This document shows positions 34,861 to 47,600 of a DNA stretch of 64,000 nt, piece by piece. How positions within the stretch are numbered: position 1 is the first letter of the stretch; each line of letters begins with the position of its first letter. Under the pieces are notes generated by a model. It was not told the DNA's origin and did no database searches. It saw nothing but the letters and a program-made list of their open reading frames with translations. A program made the translations under genes and the position numbers. Source of the stretch: Neurospora tetrasperma FGSC 2508 (Eukaryota; Ascomycota; Sordariomycetes; Sordariales; Sordariaceae); the NCBI RefSeq assembly GCF_000213175.1, contig NW_009799099.1:2800029-2864028 (forward strand). The letters are read 5' to 3'.

Positions 34861-35505
34861 GGTGGTGAGACAATGCGCAACAGCGTCACCTCATTTTAGG
34901 TATTCGAAGAAGATGAGGATCCATACTAAAGTTGTTAAAAGCAACAACTGCTTGTCCGCTCTCGGAAGCTCCAGTGACCGGAGTGTACACTGAATAATCA
35001 ACGTGTTATTGATAACGGATGACTTGCGGCGTCGCAATTAGCCGTGCTATTTGAACCATGCAGCTTAGTCGCTGTACGGAAGTTCACTGTGTAACACAAC
35101 CGCCCAAAATGGGTCAACGTGCTAGTATAAGCTGTTCCGATAGCAATAACGTCTTCTTATCGGCACCAGGCTGCACTGCTTATCAATTAAATCCATTTTT
35201 TTTTTCTGGTTCCGAAACTGCCCCGCAGCGCCTCAAATCACTTCCCGTTGTTCGTAAGTTGCCAACCATCCATTCCGTGAACCGTCACGATTGGCAATTT
35301 CAATTCCGATTATTTAACCAAGCATTCAACTCATCGCAGATCACTACATACTACAAGGAAACGAATACTATCATTTCACCGCATTCCTATTCACAACGCA
35401 ACCGGCATCGGCAATTGCCGCGTTCATCCAGCATTTCGTATAAATCACATCTCAGCGACCATACTACGAAACACACGTCCGAATTAAATCACGGTCACCC
35501 AAGCT
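34861..35505. other. Divergent promoter region, UreD / RPC53
   Basis: About 645 bases with several GATA-type cores (near 35011, 35137 and 35157), which could serve nitrogen-regulatory GATA factors acting on ureD. Such short motifs also occur by chance. Confidence 0.45.
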
Positions 35506-37114
35506 ATGTCACAGCCCCCGAGTAGAGGACGCTTGGCGCCGCGGGGCGGCCGCCGCCCTGCCGCCGCCGCGGAGACACCCGCCTCAGGATCATCAGCCAC
35601 CCCAGCAGCCACGCCCGCGCCGGCTTCAGCAGCACCCTCGACATCAACATCGTCAGCGGCGACCCCAGCAGCTTCGTCAGCCGCCAAGCCGGGCCTCAAG
35701 TTCAAACCTAAGGCCGTTAGAAGAGGCGAGGCAGAGAGACAGCGTATTGCAGAAGAACAACAGAGGTTACAGGACATCCGAAATGAACAAGAGAGCAGGC
35801 GATTAGCCCGGGCGAACCGCGGGCGTGGAAGAGGCGGTGGACGTGGGCGCGGGCGAGGTAACTTTCTTATGAGGGGAGGTCGCACCGCAAGTGCTGCCGG
35901 CCCCTTGTCAGGAGGCATGGGTTGTAAGTTGTAGTGGCTAATCTGACTTTGATACTGTCCGTCACTAACAGTCTTTCGCAGATGGAGGAGGCTCTTCTGG
36001 TGGTGATGGAGGCGGCGCGGATGGTTTCGGGACATCCAACGGCTTCGACGCGAACAGAATCAACGCCGACATGCTTTACAGTCTTAGCCTCGAAGATGAG
36101 GAGGAGAAGCTCGAGAACGGTCTGGTCCGGACAAAGAAGAAGAGAGCTCCTATGCCCATGGGTATTAGGAGATTCGAGCATGAGGAAGAGGAGGTTGTTA
36201 TGGCGACCGCTGCGGAAATCGAAGCTCAAGACGCCGGCGTCGATGTGGCCGCTGGCGATAACGACAACGACGACGACAATAGCTCCGATCTCTTCGTCGA
36301 CAACGGAGAAGGACCAGTACAGATCAAGGATGAAGGAGCGGTTGACACTGCGGTACCAAGGACCATCATCAAGAAGGAGGGCGGTGAGATGGAGGACGTC
36401 AATATGGAGAGCATCCCAGAAGGAGTCATCAAGACTCCCGAGTCTCCAGAGCTCAAGAAGAAAGTTATGGCCACCACAAAGGAAGCAGAAAAGCCGAAGG
36501 AGAAGAAGCCTAAGAAGCCCAAGGAAACAGAGGCAGATTTTGCCCAGCAAGACCGGGAGCGTTTGGTCGAGCTCTTCAACCACGGCACTGAGCTCGAAGG
36601 GCACATGTTCCTCTTCCAGCTTCCCGTCGTGCTCCCGCCGCTCAAAAGCGCAGCGCCAGCTCCCAAGGTCAAGCCGGAACCGGAAAATGACGATGTTATG
36701 ATGCTGGATCAGCCGACTATGCAAAAGTCGTCCTCCCGGATCGACTTGACATCGGAGGAGGCGAGCAAGGTCAAGAAGGAGAACGGAGAGGAGGCAGATG
36801 CGGACGCAGAGCAAGAAGATATGACACGCGAAGGCGGCTATGTCGGGCAGCTGGTTGTGCGAAAGTCTGGTAAGGTTGAAGTCAGCTGGGGTGGTGTCCC
36901 TCTACAGATGGGGTTGGGCATCCAGGCCAATTTCTTGTCGACGGCGGTTATCATCAAGGAGGACGACGTAAAGCCTACCCAAGACCAGTACACGGGAGCC
37001 GCCTACGGCATGGGTAGAATCCAGGGCTCCTTTGTCTTGGCACACACATTCGGAGATGAAGAAGAATGGGTTGTTGATCCGAGCGAGCTCGTCATTGCCG
37101 ATGGGGAGCAGTGA
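35506..37114 (+). CDS. rpc53: RNA polymerase III subunit RPC53/RPC4
   Basis: Subunit of nuclear RNA polymerase III that, with Rpc37, forms a TFIIF-like heterodimer used in initiation, termination and reinitiation on tRNA and 5S genes. Exons 35506-35923 and 35982-37114 join within a Tyr codon (GTAAGT donor, CACTAAC branch site), giving 516 residues. The N-terminus is Ala/Pro-rich, followed by KPGLKFKPKAVRRGEAERQR and an RGG-type stretch (RGRGRGGGRGRGRG). The conserved RPC4 domain fills the last 150 residues: GYVGQLVVRKSGKVEVSWGG, LGIQANFLSTAVII, and the ending GSFVLAHTFGDEEEWVV. The middle is acidic with Lys-rich blocks. Identity is firm. Confidence 0.93.
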
Positions 37115-38017
37115 GCGGGACTAGTGGTAGATAAAGTCCATTACATTGCATTACCTCCGGAGATGGGGGGTGACAGCGAAAACTGATAGGAAACAATTTG
37201 ATACCCATTGAGCACTAGTCTACAGAATTTGCATATGAAGGTGCTATTAGATCACTTGCATGTTTCACGGAATCGCTATGTCCCATACAGCCTCTTTTTC
37301 GTTCCGGGCATTTGCGCGAAGGGGGGGAGCAGGCAGCCTGGCGGCGACACAGGCCGTTTCTCGTTTCAACCGTCACCGGCATCTTCACGGTACAGATCGT
37401 GTGATTGCTAATCCACACGGCTGCACTCTCGTTGAATACACGGAACCGCTACACTACAGCCCGGACTGGGAAGAGCACTAGGTGGATAAATTCACTCGAT
37501 GGGAACTGAATGTAGACTAATAACGGTCCGCAATACCGGGACGGACGGACGGTCTGAGTCGGCGAAGTGTATGACAACAGGACAAAGCCGGATATGGTCA
37601 GGTCGTACGAATTTGCGTGATCGTAGAGGTGTCTTCTAGTTGCAATCAATGAATGCATGCTGCAGCCGAAACGGACAATAGTACTATACATATGGACCCG
37701 TTGTTTTGCCTCAGTCAGTCATGCTTTGGACGCAGCGAGGAATCTCTGTACTTTTGGTTCAAAATTTTCTCCCTTCCTTCGCTCATTCGCTCCTTCCCGA
37801 CTTCCAGATTCCACACGGGGTAAGAACTGTTAACAGAATAATCTCTACCAGAAATTAGCAAGAGCAAAAGAAGTCATCATTATTCCTGGGCGAGAAGTAC
37901 TCTCTACCTCCCGTCTACGGTCAATGAACATGTCGTCAAAAACAGCTGCACCCTAAACACTACCGATCAGCAACGACAACAGCCATACTTTCGCTTCTCA
38001 CCATGGATCAGCTATAG
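37115..38017. other. Region between RPC53 and MFS remnant
   Basis: About 900 bases with no recognisable gene. Confidence 0.55.
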
Positions 38018-38619
38018 ATGTACCGTCCCTGGCAAAGAGTGATGCTCATTAGCCCTCCCCCCACATCATCGTCCTTCTCCTTCGTTTCGAGCAAAATTGA
38101 GAAGAAAGAAGACTCCCCCGACTGTCCCGACGGCGATCTCCTGGCCTGTATGCAAGTCCTCGTCGCCATCCTCGCCAACATGCTCGTCTGGGGTTGCCCG
38201 TCCGCCTTTGGCGTTTATCAGCTTTATTACGTCGGCACGATGCGAGCTGCCCTCATCCCGAGTCTCGTGGATCGGCTCGGCCTGGACCTTCCTTGCTATC
38301 CGGCCGACGGGCTGACGCGGGGCACATCAAGTGGACCATGACCGTTGGGTGCGGGACGGTGGTTTTTGGCACCTTCATAACGAGCCTGTGCGGCCGCGGC
38401 GGCGAGCCCCGCGAGAGCAACAAGTATTCGCAGATCTCCCTGGCCGAAGGGATTTGCACGTGGTTCGGGCTGGGCATCTACTTCATACCTCCGCTATCGG
38501 TAGTAATCTTGTACTTCGGCATGGAGAAATGGTCGGTCGTCTTGGTATTGTTGGTGATAGGGATTGGGCTCTGAAGCATAGTGTTCCCGGCTATCATACA
38601 TACGTGACCCCCCCCCCCC
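38018..38619 (+). pseudogene. Broken MFS monocarboxylate-type transporter, cut by assembly gap
   Basis: N-terminal part of a major facilitator transporter of the fungal monocarboxylate-permease type. Family sequence is seen in pieces lying in different frames. The first frame carries PDGDLLACMQVLVAILANM and GVYQLYYVGTM. A second carries ELPSSRVSWIGSAWTFLAI (about 38244-38315). A third carries DAGHIKWTMTVGC, VVFGTFITSLC and GLGIYFIPPLSVVILYFG (about 38318-38525). A last piece, SIVFPAII, follows near 38576-38599 in yet another frame. At least three frame changes in 600 bases and an early stop after the nearest good ATG (38002) point to a pseudogene. Assembly errors next to the gap are the main alternative. 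The rest of the gene would lie in the unsequenced gap; nothing recognisable continues beyond it. Confidence 0.75.
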
Positions 38620-39471
38620 NNNNNNNNNNNNNNNNNNNNNNNNNNNNNNNNNNNNNNNNNNNNNNNNNNNNNNNNNNNNNNNNNNNNNNNNNNNNNNNNN
38701 NNNNNNNNNNNNNNNNNNNNNNNNNNNNNNNNNNNNNNNNNNNNNNNNNNNNNNNNNNNNNNNNNNNNNNNNNNNNNNNNNNNNNNNNNNNNNNNNNNNN
38801 NNNNNNNNNNNNNNNNNNNNNNNNNNNNNNNNNNNNNNNNNNNNNNNNNNNNNNNNNNNNNNNNNNNNNNNNNNNNNNNNNNNNNNNNNNNNNNNNNNNN
38901 NNNNNNNNNNNNNNNNNNNNNNNNNNNNNNNNNNNNNNNNNNNNNNNNNNNNNNNNNNNNNNNNNNNNNNNNNNNNNNNNNNNNNNNNNNNNNNNNNNNN
39001 NNNNNNNNNNNNNNNNNNNNNNNNNNNNNNNNNNNNNNNNNNNNNNNNNNNNNNNNNNNNNNNNNNNNNNNNNNNNNNNNNNNNNNNNNNNNNNNNNNNN
39101 NNNNNNNNNNNNNNNNNNNNNNNNNNNNNNNNNNNNNNNNNNNNNNNNNNNNNNNNNNNNNNNNNNNNNNNNNNNNNNNNNNNNNNNNNNNNNNNNNNNN
39201 NNNNNNNNNNNNNNNNNNNNNNNNNNNNNNNNNNNNNNNNNNNNNNNNNNNNNNNNNNNNNNNNNNNNNNNNNNNNNNNNNNNNNNNNNNNNNNNNNNNN
39301 NNNNNNNNNNNNNNNNNNNNNNNNNNNNNNNNNNNNNNNNNNNNNNNNNNNNNNNNNNNNNNNNNNNNNNNNNNNNNNNNNNNNNNNNNNNNNNNNNNNN
39401 NNNNNNNNNNNNNNNNNNNNNNNNNNNNNNNNNNNNNNNNNNNNNNNNNNNNNNNNNNNNNNNNNNNNNNN
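38620..39471. other. Assembly gap (852 N) flanked by C homopolymers
   Basis: Unsequenced bases. The left flank ends in 12 C (38608-38619) and the right flank begins with 27 C (39472-39498). Homopolymers on both edges suggest reads stopped in a hard C/G tract. Confidence 0.98.
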
Positions 39472-39498
39472 CCCCCCCCCCCCCCCCCCCCCCCCCCC

Positions 39499-42400
39499 AG
39501 GTCGAGGCTCAAGATAGGACAGTATACCCTGGACGCTCTCTCCTGAATACCTCCATCTGAAAGGCGTGTGGTCTAAACTGGGTAGAAATTTCCGGGAGCC
39601 TGTAGGAGACCAAATACGTGTAGGAAAGCGCAGGGTGTGGGCAGATGTTCCCCTTCTTTTTAGACACGATGACAAGCGCAATTACTCCAGAGTTGGCACG
39701 TATTCGTTGTGTTTCCGTGTACCTGAGCCTTTCGACATCCGGGCTTTGAACTTGAATGGTGTTTACTATCCGGTGGTGCCGTTCCGCTTCAACTGGTACC
39801 GAGAAATAACTCGGACATGAGCACAAACCGAGAGTTTCGGTTGTTTCATTGCAAGTAGAAGAGCTAAAATTGCTTCAATTTTAAACTGGTGATGTTGGTT
39901 TCAGCTTAGAGAAACAATTGGCGGGTGGTCTCTAGATCGGGAAACCAACCGCCGATGGCCGGATGCCTCCTTGAATCGTGATAAGGTGATCGGTGTATTA
40001 TGCCGCGATTTCTCATGCCCGCTTTCGTGGTCTCGATACCGATTGATGTCGTTCGTTTGTTTGTCTTCGGTCGATGAGTTCATGTGAAGAAAATGTTGTG
40101 TCAATACCACTTTGTGAAATGTTTGCTGGCTTCGTTCGTCTGGTCGGAAACAAATCGCGTACGCCAAGGCCAGGATACCCCAGGCGGGTACTAAAAGGCT
40201 TGGCATAATGAGTCGGATCAGATCTACATAGTATTGGTAGACCTTTGCTTTCGAAACTAATTTTAATCGTCAACGAACCTCTTGTGCATCCTTTCAGATT
40301 GTATCAACATCATGGTCGATCCCTATGATCAACTCCTCGGGATCTAAAGCAAAAATGAGAAATTGTACGGGACTTGCTATCGTGGGGGGTTACATGATAC
40401 CAGAACCAATTGCATCGATCTTACGTGGAATATGCACACTACACTAACAACCTCCACCAAAGCTTTCCCCACGTTTTCCCTGTTCCTCTATCCCGCTCGC
40501 ATCGAACGCACGAGCCTAGGCCCCCCGTCTCTAGCGTTCCGAACGAATCATGTTCAAGTTCGTCCCTACGTCGTGGAACTACTGGCTCTGCTCTGCTCAG
40601 TGTTCTGCTTGACTTGCGCAACAAGTCAATCATACCAACATCTACGAATACACAGCAAAGGTGGGGTAGCCTTGATCAAACCAATCATGTCTCGCATATG
40701 CGCCTTTCGATGATCGAAAAGGGAAGGCGGCCGTCGATTTTGGATCACCAAGCTACTAAGGTAGTCCGCACAGTCCATATTCCACAGTGCGCGCCCAGAC
40801 AGGCGGCTAAGTAGTACCAGGCCTGACAGTGCGTAGTAACCCCGCAAAAAGTGATCGACTCCTCTTTGGAACTCTGGCTTTGCAGCTTAGAGATAGTTAG
40901 TGCCCGTGTACAAATCACCCTTAGACAGTTGGTTAGCGAAGGACTTGCAGGGAGCTCTTCCATCACTTTGAGAATGGCTACTTTAGGTATCAATGTGAAT
41001 CCTACTGTGAATAGCATATGTATGGTTCGTTGCTGCCCGCTGTATAAAGTGGTGTCAAGTTTTGTGCGATATGTATAAATGTTGTTGTTCTTACCTTGAC
41101 TCTGTCTGGTTGGACCAATAGGACCGTCAGAATTTTATTGTCGTTAGCCCCACACACTTCGTTTGGCACTAGGCCGGATCAAAACTAGCTTAAAAGCTTG
41201 TTCAGACACCGCTTTTGATATCGGACGGTCTGCGGTCAGGGTTTCGTAAGAACTTTTGAAGCTGAGAATGGCCATGCGTAGTTGACAATTGAGATTTGGA
41301 GAGCGGAGCTTGAACGGCTCTGATTGCTTCTTTCTTATTCCTCTTTTTTTTTCTCCCGGCGTCGCGCGCATAGCGGGTATTAGCGACGATTAGGAATGAT
41401 AACGAAAACGAAAATACTACAATGGTGATGATGACGCAAAAGGTGGCTTGCGCGTATTTTGGTGAAGTGGAGACCTTGCGAGCATTTATCGTGATCCGGG
41501 GTTGATGACGTTCATTCATTAGACTTGACACACAGAAAGTGCAGTTTTCTGCGCGCAAGGATGTGGAAGTGGCTGATCAAAGCCATGAGGACTTGAAGAT
41601 GAGCCAAAGTTCAAGATTTGAGGGGCATATTGATCAGTTGTGTTTGCTGTACATGGCTTCGCTTCACCCAAGTTCCTCGAGGGTAGGTATCACGCACCTC
41701 TCCCCCACCTCCAGAGTTCAGAAATGACAGTAGTGTCGCTGGTGTGAACTTCGCAGTCCTCAGTTCACCGCTTTGCGAGCACGTACAGAGAAACGTTTAC
41801 GCTACTTGCGCTTACAAGGATTTGGTCATCTACGTCTAGGTGACAGCTGGTGCTGGATTCTTCAAGGTGATCGTCATCACCGCTTGGGGTAAATTTAACG
41901 CTGCTCTTGATGTCTCGTGTCTGGGTGAGGACACGGGCAGACTGCTAGAGCAGTATTTGGTAAGGTACACTGCTTGCAAACATTCTCGCTGGTAAAGACT
42001 AACTGGAAATTCGAACAACCGCCTTGTGCCTTCTACTTCCCGATCTCTTTGGCTTCCTGCCATACTTCGTCCCCGGTTCGTGCGCATGACTAGAACAGAA
42101 ACATTTTCGCCGGTAGAGATAGAATAAGAAAACGATCCTTCAACTGCTCGATCTCTCTGGCTGCCAGACCAGAACACATCAGCTTCCTGCTATCGTTCCG
42201 CCCTCAGCTTGCCCGCATTGCTGAAACATGCGACAAGGATGTACCATAGAAGTGCTGCAGAAACGTATGACGTCTGGTTCGAACCGAGCATCTTCCCCCT
42301 CCCCCCTCTCCTCCTCCTCCTCCTACCAAAAAAAGGGAAAAAAGGGAACTATCACCTAGTCATATTTCGGCCATCTCTTTTCACTCCGTCAAAGGGGTTC

Positions 42401-42762
42401 ACTCTCATCGGCACTAGTGCAAGTAAAAAGAAAGTACCCAAAAAGGAAACTACGCACCAGTTGTGCGCCATTGACATCACATCAAGCACAGCTTCCAATT
42501 ACGAAAACCAGACAGTCTCAAACAAGGACAAACTCGACTGAAGCCAGAAGTGCTCAACGGCTGATCGCAGACCGACAGGCAACAAATAGGATATGGTAAA
42601 ATAAGATGGGAAGATAGACGAATTTGACTTTTACCGCGCTGCACAGAAAACCTTTGGGACAAAAAAAATCGGGGGCTCAGAGAGATAAAAGGAGACTCTG
42701 AAGAGGAAACTAAACTTCGTGGATGATGAAGCAGACCCGTAGTCAGGCCATCATTAGCGACT
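39499..42762. other. Gene-free stretch right of the gap
   Basis: About 3.3 kb without a recognised gene, between the gap and the 3' end of the Zn2Cys6 gene. It contains an imperfect tandem duplication (41974-42165) and a CT-rich tract near 42292-42330. No transposase or reverse-transcriptase motif was seen. Confidence 0.55.
41974..42165. repeat. Imperfect tandem duplication, units of about 110-120 bases
   Basis: Two diverged copies are visible. AAACATTCTCGCTGGTAAAG (41978) matches AAACATTTTCGCCGGTAGAG (42099). CGATCTCTTTGGCTTCCTG (42041) matches CGATCTCTCTGGCTGCC (42149). The spacing differs because of small indels. Confidence 0.7.
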
Positions 42763-44640
42763 TCACCTCTTGCGCTTCTTGCTCTTATCGAGTGCCGATG
42801 GATTTGGGACCGAGCCCAGACCCCCCGCAGGGGCGATTAGGGCAGCCGGCAGTAACGTTGCCGGAGCCGACACTTCCTCCTTGTTCACCGGAACAGGAAC
42901 ACCCATGTGACGACCGTAGCGGCCCTTCCGGCCATTAATCTCGTCCTCGCTAATGCATTGTTCGGCGGGAATGCCGGCATCCTTGCATCTGCCACAAGGT
43001 CGTTGCCTGTCGCACCCCTTCTTGCTCTTGCGACACCTTTGGCAGCGTGGCTTAGTGGAGAGATCCGGCTGTTCCTCCTCTCCAAGGGCCGCAGAGTAGG
43101 TTGAAGTTGACACGATCGACTGCTTGCGGGAGGCAGGCATGGATGCGGGCGTCATAGGGACTGGGTTTGCCGAAGTCTTCTTGCTTTTAGGCTTGGTGGC
43201 CTTGATTGCCTTGGGCTTGCCGGTTGACTGTGAGCGTGCCCTGGAGCCGTTTAGAGAGGCGGATCTGGGTTTTGGATTCTTCAAGAGTTTGGGGGCGGCC
43301 ATCGCGCCCTCCTCTGCGCCATCTCCATCCTCATAGTCCGCGTCATCGCCGCTCACCTCAGCACCATCTTGCGGAACCGCAAAGTGGCTTTCCGTTGTCT
43401 GGAAGACATTCTGCTTCCCGAATTCGTCCGTCTTCGCACGCGCAAGCGGCATCTCGTCTTCGCTTTCACTCTCACAATCGCTTGTCGTACCGGTGGAGCA
43501 AGAAGCATCTGCCCTACCGCTGAACGTATCATCCAGCGTTGAGCCTGATGATCGGCCATGTACGTTCCAATCGCCTTGCAACCGCATGAGCTGCATGGCG
43601 ACGTCCTTGATATCCTTATCTTCTTCAGACACACAGCTTCTCACAGTGGGATCGGGTGTGAGCATCGTCCTTAGCCCGGGGGCAACACCCGAGCCATCAT
43701 TGCTAATGCTACCACGGGCGCGACGGTCGTCAATGGCCGGCGTCGCATACGTACTAGAAGCCGCATAGTGGTTATGATAGTTCGGCGGAGTTTGTAGAGG
43801 CCGGGGATTGCTGAAGGGGTTTTGTGTGGCATTGCTGAAAGGTAGAGGGTATCGGTGGAAGTCATTGTGTCTGATGGGGGAAAACGAATGATTGGAAGTG
43901 GCCGCTGGCATCTGTGGAGGAGCAAAAAGCGGCAATTCCTGGGACAAGGGGTGTCAGTACATGACGATACTTGGTGGACTCGAGAGCCATGCAGAACCTA
44001 CCGAACTCTCGAACAACTTGGCGCGCTTCCGCCGTCCTCCTTCGACGATATTTTCCACACTAATGTCGGTGTTTCCGAGAGGCTCCTTGTTCTTTCCTGA
44101 CGCCGAGCCCGATGCCCCATCTCCACTGCTGTAACCATTGACGCTGTCGCCGTGGTCACCGTGCGTAGTCTTGGAAGACCGAGATCGCCCTTTTTTTCCG
44201 GCAATGGCAGTCGAAGTGCTGCGACGCCCTCGGCTACCATTGGGAGAGGGACTGCGGAATCGTGATGTTCGCAGAGTGGGTCTGGAGGCGTGGTGGTTGT
44301 TCTCTTCGTCATCGGCATTGTTGTAGCTCGGTGATAGCCCGCGGGGGTTCTCAATGATGCGGACGTTGACGGACTGGTGGTCGACAAAGTTTTCGTATCG
44401 GGCAATCATGGTGTTTCCTCGCTCGTCCTCGAAGCTGATTCCCGCGCGCTCCTTGTAGTATAAACCATAAAAATTCTTGACAGTGGTAATGATGGATTCC
44501 GTCGCATCGTGCGGATAGATTGCGACCCGGAGCGGTATACGGGCTTCATGGAGAACAAATGTAACGACTTTGGCTTTGGGTGTCGTGCTCGTCGTCCGCG
44601 GCGACACATTGCAGCTGTTGGACCCGTAGGCGGTCGCCAT
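42763..44640 (-). CDS. Zn2Cys6 protein with C-terminal finger
   Basis: Probable nuclear DNA-binding regulator. Exons 44002-44640 and 42763-43938 join in phase 0 (GTAGGT donor, CCCAG acceptor), giving 604 residues. The N-terminal 100 residues look like a folded domain: KVVTFVLHEARIPLRVAIYP, SIITTVKNFYGLYYKERAG and TMIARYENFVDHQSVNVRI. A Ser/Arg-rich, acidic, disordered middle follows. The binuclear zinc cluster is at residues 512-541, spaced C-x2-C-x6-C-x5-C-x2-C-x9-C. Placement near the C-terminus is unusual, as most such factors carry it near the N-terminus, and no fungal transcription-factor middle homology region is visible. The protein ends in a basic cluster (KSKKRKR). I know of similar uncharacterised proteins in other Pezizomycotina but cannot name a function or target. 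Confidence 0.85.
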
Positions 44641-47600
44641 TGATGCGGAGGTTGCGAGATGTGTTTGGCTCGTGGGTCTGCGATGACCTGATTGCGGTTA
44701 GGTTGATATGAACTGAGAGCGATACTGGGCTGCAGAGGAGAGTCGGGGTTGGTCAAATGAATGGGAGGTAGAGATCGGGGAAGGAGTTGGGCGGAAGAAG
44801 GGGGAAGAGAACGATGAGCGCATGCCCGGTAGTTAAGGGCCTACGATTCGCCGCGCCGACGACCGACGCAGACATGCAGGCCAAGTGTGCCAAACAACCG
44901 GAGGGGGAGAGAACTATTGCATTGTCCGAATGATCGCATGACGCTTAAGAACTGAAAATACTCACCGGAATGTACAGTTAGGCTGGTGGTGGTGGTGATG
45001 GTCGACCGGTGGCTTCGATCTCGACTCGCGCGCACGCAATGTCGGGCGAATCTGGGCGAAGCTTGCAATCGTGAGCGATCGGAGCTCCAGCAGCAAATTG
45101 AAAGATCAGGGACGAGGTAGGGCGAGAAGCGGACTCGAGTCGAAGATGACTTAGGAAAATGAGAGCTTGATCTGGGCGACGTACTAGGAAAGAGACGGAT
45201 AGAAAGCGTTGACGGGGCCGACGGAGGGAGGTGAGAGATAGAAGTAGTAGGGCGACCGGGGGAAATCCGCTTATGTGCTGGGAGGAGAATGGAGGAGGAG
45301 GTTTGGTCGACACAAACCTAGCACGCATGTCCGGTTCGCAAGAAACCGAATCTGCACTGCCTGTACTCGTCAGATTACTAGGTTGCTGGAATCGCAACCC
45401 CCCTTCACCACTGCACCGGGCCTAGCACAGTGCTCTGCCAGCCTGTCTCACTGCCCAAGTTCAGCAGTCCATAGGCGTTTTGCCCCAGCAATGGGCCCCG
45501 CAGACCGAATTCTACAGCCCAAATCCTGTCCGCTACTTCCATGACGGATGTGCATCTCTAGGATATTTACAAATATGCCGGCCATGCCTCATTCTCGGCA
45601 TGCGACGGGCTTTAAGAGAGTCTTTCCATGATATTTGAGGGCTATCTAGGTTATCTCAGAGTTTCCAAGTCCGTAGGTGCGCTGCCTACCTAGAGGTTGG
45701 TTGCGCATGCGCATCGCATTGACTCTTTTGCGAGCATGGAATTGCGACAGCGTGGAGCTGGCGGAAGGTGTGGACCGCGGCCCCATCTCACCTTCTATTT
45801 CCATTCTGGTGGTGCAGCTTTTTTACGAGACAAATGAAAGCACTAACAGTACGCTCCCATTCCTGGGAGATGGCATGATAGTGTACAAGTTGGCATACAA
45901 CACCTACCAAACCTCCGTCCTCTTACCGAGCTACAATGACCGGGACAGGTTACCGTCGCCTTTTGATTCGTAGTAACTCAGATAAGGTCCGAAGAAGCCC
46001 AGATGAAGACGCGGAACATACGACTCATTGCGAGCATATTTCGCCGACCAGAAGCCCCTCGAGATACTGTTTGACCGAAGAATACGTAGAGGTATACCTA
46101 TATCTCCGCATCTCTATGGGGCCAGCTGGAAGTTGAGATCAAATACCTTATCATGTGTCGCTAGATCGACGTAGTGTAGTAGTTCTCCGAGTTCAAATAT
46201 CATGGAGACCCCTGCGGCGTGGTATGTGAGATGGTAGGGTACTGTCTGGGGATGAAAGTTGAACATGGCTTGGGCCTGGACGCACCACCTAGTTCTTCGA
46301 CCATGAATCCCGCGATAGCTTCGTTCATTCCCAATTCTGCCTCCGTGGCCTACAGTTCGCGGCAAAAGTAGGTGGACTGAAAATTTCAGCCGTTTGACAG
46401 GGCTAACGTGCGCGACAAGCGGTGATGGAAAGATACCTTTATATGAGAAACCTCCCGCCAGGCCCAGTGATGACGGCAGGCGGAGATACAGGAACAACGG
46501 TTCCATGCTCGGACACCCCGCCGCGCCGCCGGGTTCCGTTGTGTCTGAATGCTGATGAAGAGCTGGTTGTTTCGCTTTACTGTTGGGATTGGGCATTCGT
46601 TACCTTTTTACCAAACCAACCCTCGCGTGCGTCGAGCGCAGGTGGCCACCAAAAGCCACTGGATGAGGATGCGCCAGATAGCCATGTCGACGAGCCTCCA
46701 GACAACCGTCGCGAGCGTTCCAGACAGCGACGAGCCAATAGCGTCAGGGCTAGCTGTGCCATGTCAAAAACAGGGGTATGGTTGCCCGTCTCACTGCAGG
46801 TCTTATACAGTGGACCGCCCGCACACACCCCTTCCCCCCTCTTCCACTTTTCTCTCGCCGATACTGTAACTAATCCGGGCATTTTGAGAGACGACAGGAA
46901 GCTTTGCATTCAAAGGCTGATGTGCATTTACTGGCGCCTCACTTCCTGAAACTGGGGCTGCCGAGCGTCAGTCAATCCGCATGCCCGTGTTTGCAGAATG
47001 GGGGTTTGTTGTATTAGGGAGGTCGACTTGAATCGATACTCGTTGCCGTTGCTTTTTCACTGTCGTAACCTGGAGATCCATCGCCAGGGTTGTGCCGCGA
47101 CCTTTGTAAATGGCTTGGAACGTTCGCTTTTGTTCCCTTTTGGGGCGATCAACTTCGGGCAACCCAAGCAATACTGTGATACTGCCCGAATCCAACACTC
47201 GAATGCATTCCCCGCGCAATGGGAAAGCCTCAGCTACCATAGCTCCATAGGTATACTGGCTAAAGAACGACTAGAAGCTCGATTATCGATCGCCTGCGTG
47301 CGCTTCGCCTGGCGCTCAGTCTGCGCCAAATTTCCCAGATTTGATCTCGCTCTCTAGACGCTCTCGACCTTTCACGTTCCCCTCTTTCTTGTGCGAACCA
47401 TTCTGGATCTTCCCGCAACGCCGAGCACGCTTTGCATACTCTCAGTGGACCAGGCAAGTGCTGGTGGAGCTCGAGGCAATGGCAGATTGGATGCAGTGCC
47501 CTGGACAAATGGAGCCATTTCGCTCGCCGTCAGGTGAATTCGTATGACATGCCGTCCATCGGATGGAAGGTGGGCGAATTTGTCGCTCTCCAGGGTATTT

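Noticed and set aside
35867-36814. 315-codon open frame on the minus strand
   Set aside because: Antisense to RPC53; Leu-rich composition is what antisense of an acidic/Lys-rich protein gives.
42270-42290. CTGGTTCGAACCGAG resembling a tRNA B box
   Set aside because: No A box or cloverleaf upstream; a short palindrome by chance.
39499-42762. Possible transposon-derived or repeat-mutated block beside the gap
   Set aside because: No transposase, reverse-transcriptase or terminal-repeat motif seen, and base composition is not strongly AT-rich.
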